A DNA stretch of 64,000 nt, taken from NCBI GenBank assembly GCA_037015955.1, contig CP143548.1, positions 954,001-1,018,000 of the forward strand, in the 5' to 3' direction. Source of the stretch: Lachnospiraceae bacterium JLR.KK008 (lineage in GTDB: Bacteria; Bacillota; Clostridia; Lachnospirales; Lachnospiraceae). The notes beneath the pieces were generated by a model. The model was not told the origin of the DNA, made no database searches, and saw only the letters and a list, made by a program, of their open reading frames with translations. This document shows, piece by piece, positions 54,117-62,215 of this stretch. Position numbers and translations under genes: made by a program. Positions within the stretch are counted from its first letter, which is position 1. Each line of letters opens with the position of its first letter.

Positions 54117-54797
54117 TTAATATACAACCTTGACGCTGCAAGTTAAATTAAAAGAACCCGTATGAAGTTGCTCGCTCAGTCCCTTTTGAACAAGACTGAC
54201 AGAAGCTCCATAGTTTGTTATTGTAAATATACCAGTATTTGGATTATAATTTTTAGTAATTCCAAACCCATGAAATCTGGCACTCCAATGGATGTTGGGG
54301 TTATCTTCAGTTCCATCACCCACAGTATGCGCTCCTGCTCTGCAATCTACTACGAAATTATCAGCGGTTAATTCTCTATAGTTAGGGCATATTCCGGAAA
54401 CATTAAAGGAATACCCATTCCCTAAGTCTCTGACGCGCGGTTTCGTGCTGATAGATCTGATATTATCTGTCATAGCTGCGAAAGTGGCATCCGCTGCCGT
54501 ACTTACGCCTTTACTGGTTATCGCTGACGCAATGGCGCTTTTGCCGTCAGCTACAGATTTTTTTAACGCATTGATGCTTTCATTCACCGCTTTTGCATCA
54601 GCAGCCCAGCCGTTTTCCGTTACAGTGGTAGAAGTGGTAATTCCTTTAATCGCCCCAACCTTTGTTTCCAGATTTTCTCCGTCGTCAGCGTCGACGGATC
54701 TTGCATTGGTTAAAAAATAGATTCTTTCCCATACCCTGTTTAGTTCATCGATCAATACTCTGTAAATTTTTCTCTCTTTGATATTCTCACTTGCCAT
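54117..54797 (-). CDS. Phage tail fibre/baseplate-type protein
   Basis: 226 aa. The middle (DGKSAIASAITSKGVSTAAD, ATFAAMTDNIRSI) is the characteristic short repeat of tail fibre and upper-baseplate proteins in Firmicutes phages. The N-terminus is helical (YRVLIDELNRVWERIYFLTN), the C-terminal half beta-rich with a distal domain ending in SFNLTCSVKVVY. Four bases separate it from the preceding gene. Probably part of the adsorption apparatus. Confidence 0.7.
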   Translation of the reverse strand: MASENIKERKIYRVLIDELNRVWERIYFLTNARSVDADDGENLETKVGAIKGITTSTTVTENGWAADAKAVNESINALKKSVADGKSAIASAITSKGVSTAADATFAAMTDNIRSISTKPRVRDLGNGYSFNVSGICPNYRELTADNFVVDCRAGAHTVGDGTEDNPNIHWSARFHGFGITKNYNPNTGIFTITNYGASVSLVQKGLSEQLHTGSFNLTCSVKVVY

Positions 54798-54800
54798 TTC

Positions 54801-55226
54801 CTAAATACCTCCGTTTTGTTTTTTTATTTCTTCCCATGTATAATCTGATATTTGATTCCATGTATGATTTGATGCTGCCTGCCATGTGCCATTCCCGTTA
54901 TCTTTATCTGTTTCAGAAGAGACCCAATGTGTTCCGTCTCCGGGGGACGCAGACTGGAAAGGCTGATATGTAACAAGCGGTTCTTTGGGTGGGAGATCAG
55001 CCAAATAATCATAGATTGCGTGTAAACGTTTTTCGAACAGGTTAAGCAGCCATGCTCCATAAAAAAAGACTTCCGAATCATTTAAAAATTCGGAAGCCTT
55101 TGTATAATTTTTTGCGTTTAACAGTAAATTGTACTGTTTCATTGTTTGTGTCTGGGTGAGATTTATGTCTTGAAAAAAGATTCTGTCATCGACATATTGC
55201 GGAAATTTTGTTTCAGTATTTTTCAT
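54801..55226 (-). CDS. Phage tail-module protein, unassigned
   Basis: 141 aa. N-terminal helices (TQTMKQYNLLLNAKNYTKAS, FEKRLHAIYDYLADLPP), then a Trp/Gly-rich C-terminus (GTHWVSSETDKDNGNGTWQA and HTWNQISDYTWEEI) as often seen in baseplate-linked small proteins. Overlaps the preceding gene's stop by 4 bases (ATGA). Position suggests a fibre-attachment or assembly role. Confidence 0.6.
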   Translation of the reverse strand: MKNTETKFPQYVDDRIFFQDINLTQTQTMKQYNLLLNAKNYTKASEFLNDSEVFFYGAWLLNLFEKRLHAIYDYLADLPPKEPLVTYQPFQSASPGDGTHWVSSETDKDNGNGTWQAASNHTWNQISDYTWEEIKKQNGGI

Positions 55227-55567
55227 ATTAATATATTTTCTCTACCTCCTATCCAAACGTCAAAGGTTGTTGCCCATTCCGGCTCTTCTTCCAGGTAATA
55301 GATACTTTGTTTTTTAGAAACTGCATATATTTCCAGATTTCTTATCTCTTCATCTAACCTGTTAATATGTTCAGCTCCAAGGCAATATTGACTGAGCATA
55401 TCTTTGCTTTCCTGGATAATATCGCTTACTTTATCGTACTTTCTCTGCGCCTGTAAGATTTTTATCTGATTTACTAAAGATCCGATGGAATCATCAACAT
55501 CTTTAAAATGATGTAGCGACATGAGTTCATGTGGGAAGCTGCTGTATTCGTTTGTGTAATGTGCCAT
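55223..55567 (-). CDS. Phage tail-module helical protein
   Basis: 114 aa, predicted mostly coiled (SLVNQIKILQAQRKYDKVSD, LDEEIRNLEIYAVSKKQS), ending EWATTFDVWIGGREN. The same 'WIGG/WIGDEQI'-like end is seen in the 425-aa tail protein (YDIWIGDEQI). No named family. Sits between the receptor-binding protein and the small gene above. Confidence 0.6.
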   Translation of the reverse strand: MAHYTNEYSSFPHELMSLHHFKDVDDSIGSLVNQIKILQAQRKYDKVSDIIQESKDMLSQYCLGAEHINRLDEEIRNLEIYAVSKKQSIYYLEEEPEWATTFDVWIGGRENILI

Positions 55568-55589
55568 TTTATTTTGCTCCTTTAAAAAC

Positions 55590-57356
55590 TTATTTATGTG
55601 GTGGTTTACAAGAAAGTGCTACTGAAAATGCTTGACTTGAAAGATTATGCGCAATTTGTAAATTCGTTTCGAATGCACCAGACAGGTAATTCTCTCCAGA
55701 TGCGCCACCTAAAATAGCATAGGATACTTTGTTATTGTTATAATACAATGCATCACATTCTTTTGATGTTGTAGAACCATTTGTTTTATAAGGAATTCGC
55801 CCAAATTTTAAATCAACAGTATCGGTTATTATACCGCCAGATGTCCCTTCCGGGTTTGCTCCATTTACAACGATATATCCATTACCGTCTAAATTAAAAT
55901 TAGAAGATGTTGACCCGTCATGAGTCCCCCAGGTAATCTTGATTTTTTGTGTTCCATTATTATTAATCCATCCGGCAGTTCTGCGTCCAATATTTCCCCA
56001 CCAATTCTCCATTCCAAATACTTTAACACCATAACTCGTATCTCTGGTACCCCAAAACAATCCTTTATCATTCATTGTTCCTTGGCCTATTGATGAATAA
56101 TCATTTTGAACAGTCCTTCCCATTCCATATACTTCCTGCGTATTTGTATTTTTTGCCATCATTACTAGTAAATCCTGAATTAAAAGCCTGTCAGATAGGA
56201 ACTCTATATACCATCCATCACCATTTTTTACTGCATAATTGATACCAGCTTCTGTAGTGATATTATAATAATTAGACTTACCAGAGATAGAACATAACTT
56301 ATTTAAAGATTGATTTTGTGCATTATATATTAATCCGCCAAAGTATATTGGAGTATAGAAATGATCAATGACATTATTATTTTTGTCATAATTACACCAG
56401 CAATCATATTCTTGATCAATCTTTACATCTGAACACCTGAAATGGTAAATACCGTTCTCAGTCCATCTTTTCGTATAAATTTTTGGCCATTCCATCATTG
56501 CATTCGCCCCGAAGGTTACATCAGCAACATGTGAATTTACACCATCTATTGTTCTGGTGTAATCATCCAGATCTAAATATTCTGCGACTGTACAGTCACA
56601 TTTTAACATACATGGTCTGGGCATAAATTTTTCTCCTGGTGCAATAGACCATCCACCATAATCAAATTGATCTGAATCGAAATTCATGCAAGCAGGTGTA
56701 AAATTGGCGTTATCTACATCGGACGGATATATGACACGTGCATCAGGATCATCGACATCTTTCATCAAATCATAACCAAATAGATAGTAATCCCTTGCAG
56801 GAGCAACTTTTACACGGTTTGCTTTATTTCGGTTATATACGCCTTGTACTGTATAGGGAAAAGCAGCATAATAATAAGTAGTTCCAGTAATTACATTTTC
56901 ATCAATGATTTCTTGGTTTTCGGTAATGTCAGCAATTAAATCACCACTATATTCATCATTAGGATAGCCGTCAGTACTTCTCCTGATGGTGGCTCCTGCC
57001 ACAGTACATAGTGTCTGCTCATTAACGACAGTATCGTTTGGAAGCTCTGCATTAATTTTTACAACTGAATTTTCATATTTTGCTGAAAAAGTGATCATGT
57101 TAGAAGGTTCTATACCACAAATCTCATCTCGCCATCCAGGATTCCCGTTGGCATCAGTCTTCCAGACTTTGTTTGCCTGTCCATTACCGGCAGCAACATA
57201 TCCTTCATTAGAGTTACTATTTTCTTTCCAAGTATCTGTATCTGTTGTTTTAAAATCACTGTCATTTATGAGCTGACTTGTTTTCGTAGGTATCAGTGCC
57301 AGCAGTTTATTTTTAAAATGTTGAATCGCTGACAGATTTACTATTTTTTCTTTCAT
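55590..57356 (-). CDS. Phage receptor-binding/tail fibre protein with C-type-lectin-like end
   Basis: 588 aa. N-terminal segment ([40 protein letters not shown]) is a common attachment motif of tail fibres in Firmicutes phages. The C-terminal 200 residues ([20 protein letters not shown], then [20 protein letters not shown], ending [11 protein letters not shown]) read like the C-type-lectin/formylglycine-enzyme fold of adhesins, including targets of diversity-generating retroelements. No reverse transcriptase or template repeat is visible in the window. Very AT-rich. Confidence 0.68.
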   Translation of the reverse strand: MKEKIVNLSAIQHFKNKLLALIPTKTSQLINDSDFKTTDTDTWKENSNSNEGYVAAGNGQANKVWKTDANGNPGWRDEICGIEPSNMITFSAKYENSVVKINAELPNDTVVNEQTLCTVAGATIRRSTDGYPNDEYSGDLIADITENQEIIDENVITGTTYYYAAFPYTVQGVYNRNKANRVKVAPARDYYLFGYDLMKDVDDPDARVIYPSDVDNANFTPACMNFDSDQFDYGGWSIAPGEKFMPRPCMLKCDCTVAEYLDLDDYTRTIDGVNSHVADVTFGANAMMEWPKIYTKRWTENGIYHFRCSDVKIDQEYDCWCNYDKNNNVIDHFYTPIYFGGLIYNAQNQSLNKLCSISGKSNYYNITTEAGINYAVKNGDGWYIEFLSDRLLIQDLLVMMAKNTNTQEVYGMGRTVQNDYSSIGQGTMNDKGLFWGTRDTSYGVKVFGMENWWGNIGRRTAGWINNNGTQKIKITWGTHDGSTSSNFNLDGNGYIVVNGANPEGTSGGIITDTVDLKFGRIPYKTNGSTTSKECDALYYNNNKVSYAILGGASGENYLSGAFETNLQIAHNLSSQAFSVALSCKPPHK

Positions 57357-57371
57357 CCGTACGACCTCCTG

Positions 57372-57593
57372 TTATTGCGCAAATAATCCATGGATTTCTT
57401 CTTCTGTGACCGATTCAAATCCGTCTCCGATTAATTCCTCAATGATACCAACCTTGGAATTGATCGGAGCGATTGTGCTTGCCAGATCATTTAAATTCCG
57501 GTCAACAATATCCATGTTCTCATTTAACAAATCGATATTGACTTTCTCATTTGCCTCTGGTTTGTTTAATTGATAATTCGTTGTACTTTTCAA
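57372..57593 (-). CDS. Small phage tail/baseplate protein
   Basis: 73 aa. YQLNKPEANEKVNIDLLNEN is a short motif found at the N-terminus of many phage fibre and baseplate proteins; here it is a stand-alone gene with a helical tail. Lies between the receptor-binding protein and the hub-like protein. Confidence 0.65.
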   Translation of the reverse strand: MKSTTNYQLNKPEANEKVNIDLLNENMDIVDRNLNDLASTIAPINSKVGIIEELIGDGFESVTEEEIHGLFAQ

Positions 57594-57610
57594 TAATAAT
57601 CACCTCATTC

Positions 57611-59287
57611 TCACAAGTACAAATCATAAAATTTCATTAACTGCCAGGTGGTAGTGCCGCCGCTTAAATCATGTGCGACTGACTTGACGATATATTGATG
57701 TGTTTCCCTTTGATCACTTCTCCGGTAACTTACTTTTATGTTTACATCGGCGAACGGGCACAGCTTTGTGGTGATCGTGATGGAGTCTGGCAATCTGCAG
57801 TTTTTCCAGTTTTCATATTCGGCGCGGGAGAGAGCGAGAGAGTCGGAAGTGATATTTTCATACTCGCCACCTTGTTTTACGTCTAAAATTTCACCCAGTT
57901 CCTGTACTGTAAAGGGACTGTCCGGTATCACTGTGAAATCAACGCTGTCACAGTGATAGACCGATTGAAAATACTCTTTGGAAAATACTTTTACAACCTT
58001 GCCGTCCTGTGTTGTATAATCCATATCACTGATAAAACCGTTTGTGAGTACATTGATCCCGTGTGCCTGCCATTGTCCGAGATAATAGGCATAAGTAACC
58101 GTATCATTATTTACACGTTTTGTTTTCAGTTTGAAGACATATGTTGATCCCGCTTCGAAAACATTTGGCGCTATCGGTTCCTCCGTATTTTCGTCTATTA
58201 TATTGATCTCACCGAGCTCGTTTATATTTAACTGGCATCCGGCATCGTTTGAAGAAGGAACTTTTACTGCAACCATATCACCACTTTTGTACTTATCATA
58301 AGAATCAACATGACAAGTAAGACAATTTCCAGTATAAGCACAGTCTTCCGTATAATAGTCTGCATCTAAGGATCGTCCCCATACTTCGCAAATATTTCTT
58401 ACTTTGGTTAAATCAATCGTTGTATTCTCAGATATTAAGATTTTTGAAAAGAAAGAGTTGTCAAATGTAATCATATCTTCGTAACAACCCGGAATCATTT
58501 TGCATACAAATACGCCGTCTTCGTCAAAATACATTTCATAATTCGGGTATAAGTCACGGAATGTTGTCAAAATAGAAAGAACGCTGCATCCTGCGGTAAA
58601 TTCCTGATCGCAGGGCAGCGCGTTCCATGTTTCCATATAAGTGCCGTCTTTTACCTGTACTTTTGACTGTTCCCGATATTCCAGGTAGTCCGCATTGTAA
58701 GCGGGCATTCCCTTGAACTCGCCGATTTCGTCGATTTCATATTCCGTGACTTTCCCGAGCCGTGTCAGGGTGGTAATGATTGCGTCACGTATGGAATTAT
58801 ATTTGACGATCTGCCCTGTCGCAGGGTCCGCTTCATATGCCGGGAACTTTATTGTCAGAGCTCCTAACTGTCCACTTTTTGTTCCGTCAAGTTTCGTCAT
58901 CAGATCGGAACAGCTCATGCTGATCTGATTGCTGGCAGAGTCATAGTTTGCGGTAGTATTGGAAAATACATAGGTTCCCTGTCTGTACCAGCGCCACTGA
59001 TTCCATATGTTATCTTGTATTCCAATCTGTATTTTGATGATCCGATTGGGCCATATAATACCGTCTTTATCTACTGCCAAATATCTGTTTTTTAACGGAA
59101 CAGCAGTAGCGGAAAAACTACGTCTGACATCCGATTCGGCGTCAATACTTGAGGAACCGTTGATAAGCCCACACTCCAAAGTATCAAGATGTTCTCCATT
59201 TTGCTCGTCATAGACGTCTATTTTTATTCGAATATCCAGTATATTTTGAGCGATTATTTTTAAGTCTCTTGTATTTACCTGCATCAT
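57611..59287 (-). CDS. Phage tail/baseplate hub-like protein
   Basis: About 559 aa. N-terminal DLKIIAQNILDIRIKIDVYD and IDAESDVRRSFSATAVPL, then NSTTANYDSAS-type strands and a long beta-rich body (GSTYVFKLKTKRVNNDTVTY), typical of siphophage Tal/hub proteins of Clostridia, sometimes named DUF5048 (low certainty). The last part (PDSITITTKLCPFADVNIKV, HQYIVKSVAHDLSGGTTTWQ) resembles the closing domain of hub proteins. No peptidase motif recognised. Two adjacent ATGs (59287, 59284) overlap the stop of the next gene upstream. Confidence 0.68.
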   Translation of the reverse strand: MMQVNTRDLKIIAQNILDIRIKIDVYDEQNGEHLDTLECGLINGSSSIDAESDVRRSFSATAVPLKNRYLAVDKDGIIWPNRIIKIQIGIQDNIWNQWRWYRQGTYVFSNTTANYDSASNQISMSCSDLMTKLDGTKSGQLGALTIKFPAYEADPATGQIVKYNSIRDAIITTLTRLGKVTEYEIDEIGEFKGMPAYNADYLEYREQSKVQVKDGTYMETWNALPCDQEFTAGCSVLSILTTFRDLYPNYEMYFDEDGVFVCKMIPGCYEDMITFDNSFFSKILISENTTIDLTKVRNICEVWGRSLDADYYTEDCAYTGNCLTCHVDSYDKYKSGDMVAVKVPSSNDAGCQLNINELGEINIIDENTEEPIAPNVFEAGSTYVFKLKTKRVNNDTVTYAYYLGQWQAHGINVLTNGFISDMDYTTQDGKVVKVFSKEYFQSVYHCDSVDFTVIPDSPFTVQELGEILDVKQGGEYENITSDSLALSRAEYENWKNCRLPDSITITTKLCPFADVNIKVSYRRSDQRETHQYIVKSVAHDLSGGTTTWQLMKFYDLYL

Positions 59288-60204
59288 CTGTTCCACCATT
59301 CCTCAGTAGCAGTAATGAACCCTGCATCGTAAAGATCTCTTTCCCGCTCCGGATCGCCTACTTCCGTACAGGTAAAGGTTATTTTTCTGTTCCTGTAATC
59401 ATCGACTGCCGTATCTGACGGGGGAGTAGTAACGTATACGAGCCATAGATTGCCGTCAACGCTTTTTAATATTTTCGGTTTCCCGTTTCTTAAAAATAAT
59501 TTTGCCGCATTGTTATAGTTAATCCGGCGCTGGTCATCATCCAGTATGTATTCGCACCCATTATCAGCTGTTGGAAAGAATTGTGCATTCACAGTAATTT
59601 CCTCATAATTTGCTTCTGTATTTCGGACAATCGTTGGATACTTGTCATACATAGTCGTGACGGTCTGTTGCGGGACGATAGAAGTGTTGTCCAGATAGTT
59701 ATCACTTAAATTTGTGTTCCATACTTCATCCTGATCGGCTATCATCAAAGAATTTGATTTTACTTCTACATTGCAGGTAAAATAAAATCCTTCTCTGCCA
59801 TTTATGATTGGAACAGCGGCATATTGATACGCATAGTCTGGTCTTGCAGTTATATCAATATTTTTTATGTTGAAATCGGCAATCGTTTCAACTTTGTGTG
59901 TCTCAAGTGTGATCCACTTAAAATCGCCTGCCTTTTTACGTTTGATAATCAAATGTGATACCGTATCAAGTCTCCAATTCACATTACCGGCGCATGTATT
60001 GCCATTAAATTTTGCATGTAAAATAGTGTCCCAGTCCCATTCTTGCGGTATCGTTACTTTCAGTTCGTCTGTCACATTTTGTGATACGCGCAGATCATCA
60101 TATTCCCCGTCCGATAAGTCTGCCTTTACTATATTATTCATATCTGTAGGGGTACATGGAACAGACATAATATCTGCACAGAACATACTACCCAAAAATA
60201 TCAT
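59284..60204 (-). CDS. Phage tail protein, unassigned
   Basis: 306 aa, beta-rich. DELKVTIPQEWDWDTILHAKFN, TARPDYAYQYAAVPIINGRE and LDDDQRRINYNNAAKLFLRNG are recognisable as a family that accompanies the hub protein in Clostridia prophages, but I cannot give a name. Overlaps both neighbours by 4 bases. Likely a distal-tail or hub-adjacent protein. Confidence 0.6.
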   Translation of the reverse strand: MIFLGSMFCADIMSVPCTPTDMNNIVKADLSDGEYDDLRVSQNVTDELKVTIPQEWDWDTILHAKFNGNTCAGNVNWRLDTVSHLIIKRKKAGDFKWITLETHKVETIADFNIKNIDITARPDYAYQYAAVPIINGREGFYFTCNVEVKSNSLMIADQDEVWNTNLSDNYLDNTSIVPQQTVTTMYDKYPTIVRNTEANYEEITVNAQFFPTADNGCEYILDDDQRRINYNNAAKLFLRNGKPKILKSVDGNLWLVYVTTPPSDTAVDDYRNRKITFTCTEVGDPERERDLYDAGFITATEEWWNR

Positions 60205-61478
60205 ATCTGTTCATCTCCAATCCATATATCGTATTTATTTTCCGCTAAATATTCCGGTTGATCCGGCATATAAAATACAGTCACATGATCTTTATCTATA
60301 CGCGTAACTCCTGTCTCCCCATTTTGTATCCAAATGTCATATAAGGCTAAACTGCTGTTTGTCGGCCGCCTGTCACCCCACCACATATTATGTTTTTCTT
60401 CGTATTCTGTATCAACAAAGCATACTAACTGGTATATATGATTGATTCTGCGGATATGTACCGTTACAATATCACTTGCGTCTGGCATAACGGGATCAGA
60501 ATATAGGATATAGCTGCATATTCCGTTTGGCACAGTCAGTTTATACCGCATCCGTCTATCGTCATAAATGTATGAGGATACGGTAAAGCCATAATTTGCA
60601 TTCGAACATTTGAGAATTGTAGTGTTTCTGTACATGTTTGTCCCGCGGATCGACATGGTAAAGTCGCCGTCGATGATAAAATCTCTGTCATAGACAAGCG
60701 TTTTTCCAATCAGATTTATGAAGCTGTTATTGTATTTATACTGATCGTCATATCCGGGAATATCAGACTGGCTGGGATTGATAACCGTAAAATTTGTCGC
60801 GTAAGTAACAACACTGTTATTAGCGTTGCATTTTGCATATATATTTGAAAAGTCAGAAGGGTTTTTATATTTTACATATATTTTTATATAGCCTGTATCA
60901 AGGGCGATGCCATTAACGGTCATTCCTACGGCGCGGATTTGATAGAACGTCTCGTTTTCAAAGCCTCGGAACGCATAATTCATAGTATCTGTCGTGTAAA
61001 AAATTTCACTTTCCGTCAATAAGCGCTGCACTTCGTCATATAATTGAAATCTGAACTCTGCAATATCTTCCCATTCCGGCTGATCGTATACCAGTTCCGC
61101 ATATAAGGAAGCGGTAGTAACAGTGTCGCCTTCATTTATGTTCTGGAAATAGAACAGGGGAGTGGAAGCCGTCCAGAAATATGACTTATCTGATAAGGCG
61201 CTCTCTGCCCCGGATGAGTCCATGACCTGACCCTGTACGGCATATTTTTTGCCGTTTGTCAATGTATTTGCCGGTATTGTATGCTCTAAGGAAAGCAGAG
61301 AGTGATTACCGGAAGTTGTGTGATCGTATACCGGAGAAAATGTTTTTGCATCATATATGATCACACGGTTACGATAAGGCATATTTCCGATATATGACAT
61401 AGACAGGGTATAATCTTTTGTCGCATCAAATGGTATGATTTTATTAATAATTGGTTTTGCTATATTCGCCACCTCCAT
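60201..61478 (-). CDS. Phage tail protein with fibronectin-like repeats
   Basis: 425 aa. Two Ig/fibronectin-like stretches early (SMSYIGNMPYRNRVIIYDAK, YAVQGQVMDSSGAESALSDK) and a lectin/concanavalin-like middle (FTMSIRGTNMYRNTTILKCS, IYQLVCFVDTEYEEKHNMWW). Such a layout fits a tail tip or adsorption protein. The C-terminus YDIWIGDEQI overlaps the start of the next gene. Exact role not known. Confidence 0.6.
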   Translation of the reverse strand: MEVANIAKPIINKIIPFDATKDYTLSMSYIGNMPYRNRVIIYDAKTFSPVYDHTTSGNHSLLSLEHTIPANTLTNGKKYAVQGQVMDSSGAESALSDKSYFWTASTPLFYFQNINEGDTVTTASLYAELVYDQPEWEDIAEFRFQLYDEVQRLLTESEIFYTTDTMNYAFRGFENETFYQIRAVGMTVNGIALDTGYIKIYVKYKNPSDFSNIYAKCNANNSVVTYATNFTVINPSQSDIPGYDDQYKYNNSFINLIGKTLVYDRDFIIDGDFTMSIRGTNMYRNTTILKCSNANYGFTVSSYIYDDRRMRYKLTVPNGICSYILYSDPVMPDASDIVTVHIRRINHIYQLVCFVDTEYEEKHNMWWGDRRPTNSSLALYDIWIQNGETGVTRIDKDHVTVFYMPDQPEYLAENKYDIWIGDEQI

Positions 61479-61493
61479 TCTGCCGTTTTTGTG

Positions 61494-61751
61494 CTACCTT
61501 TTCGCACATATGTATGCTTCATTCATGCTGTGTTTTCCATTTGGGGTCTTTACCCATACGGCGGTTCCTACCGTCGGATGGATATTTACGCCGTCCTTCA
61601 CCCAATAGTCGTTTCCGTCTATCTTCACCTGATATTGACCAGAAGATATGGCGGTTACAACAGTGGCAATCTCCGTATTTTTTGCATGGTTTGCCAATGC
61701 CTTATCCAGCGTGATTCTGATAGAATTGATGAGTTCTTCCTGTAAATCCAT
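61494..61751 (-). CDS. Small OB-like phage baseplate protein
   Basis: 85 aa. The IATVVTAISSGQYQVKIDGN and VNIHPTVGTAVWVKTPNG segments resemble the OB-fold proteins at the tail tip (gpV/gp5-like or DUF2577-type small proteins). First gene after the structured gap, with AAAGGAAAGGAAATAACCT as ribosome site. Confidence 0.6.
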   Translation of the reverse strand: MDLQEELINSIRITLDKALANHAKNTEIATVVTAISSGQYQVKIDGNDYWVKDGVNIHPTVGTAVWVKTPNGKHSMNEAYICAKR

Positions 61752-61781
61752 AGGTTATTTCCTTTCCTTTTGTTTTTGCCT

Positions 61782-62013
61782 GTCACGCTGCACAAATGAT
61801 TTGCTTCCGCTCAAAGACTGCGGACATAAGAATTTCTAACTGTTCTGACGAGGGTAACTGATCTGCGAGGCAATCGGCTGATATTCGCCATCCGGGCTCA
61901 GATCAGCCTTTTTCGGACATCCCTGTCCGAAAATTGCCGGGAGATGACAGAACAGTAAGAAATTCTAATATCCTTCGTATATCGCGTTCCTCAAATCATT
62001 TGTGCAGCGTGAC
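61782..62013. other. Large nested inverted-repeat structure (candidate structured RNA or folded element), part 1
   Basis: Gene-free. Outer perfect 22-bp inverted repeat: 61782-61803 against 61992-62013 (begins GTCACGCTGCACAAA). Inside: 19-bp inverted repeat with one mismatch, 61829-61847 against 61948-61966 (AGAATTTCTAACTGTTCTG); 8-bp stem CTGATCTG/CAGATCAG (61858-61865, 61899-61906); 10-bp hairpin TTTTCGGACA/TGTCCGAAAA (61910-61919, 61924-61933); short hairpin TCCGC/GCGGA (61806-61810, 61820-61824). The fold would be a long rod closing a multibranch loop. Minus-strand read ends just before the next gene's ribosome site. Weak extension of the stem runs to about 61767 and 62030. Confidence 0.7.
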
Positions 62014-62040
62014 GAAACCAAAAAGAAAAGCAGGCTTTTT

Positions 62041-62181
62041 CTTCCGCAAAAACATGAAAGTCAGACACGCCGGACATTTCGATGAGCCTGTGAATACAAA
62101 AGCCATGTTCCGCAAAGGCTTCCATGGTTTTACAGTCTCATCTCCATGGCGGTCAAATGCCTTTCTTTGTTTTTGTGGAAG
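62041..62181. other. Second inverted-repeat domain beside the 22-bp structure
   Basis: Stem CTTCCGCAAAAAC (62041-62053) with GTTTTTGTGGAAG (62169-62181); the one mismatch is a G-T pair only if the plus strand is the RNA. It encloses CCATGG repeats near 62119 and 62148 and lies 28 nt from the first domain. Together they fill the 465 bp between the tape measure gene and the small baseplate gene. Confidence 0.5.
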
Positions 62182-62215
62182 AATTGATTGCGTTTCGTAA
62201 ATACCTTTTGTTCCC

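Noticed and set aside
53269-57356. Diversity-generating retroelement cassette
   Set aside because: No reverse transcriptase, Avd-like gene or template repeat is found downstream of the lectin-like gene.
61752-62215. Group I or group II intron
   Set aside because: It lies between genes rather than inside one, encodes no maturase or homing enzyme, and no domain V or P7-like core was recognised.
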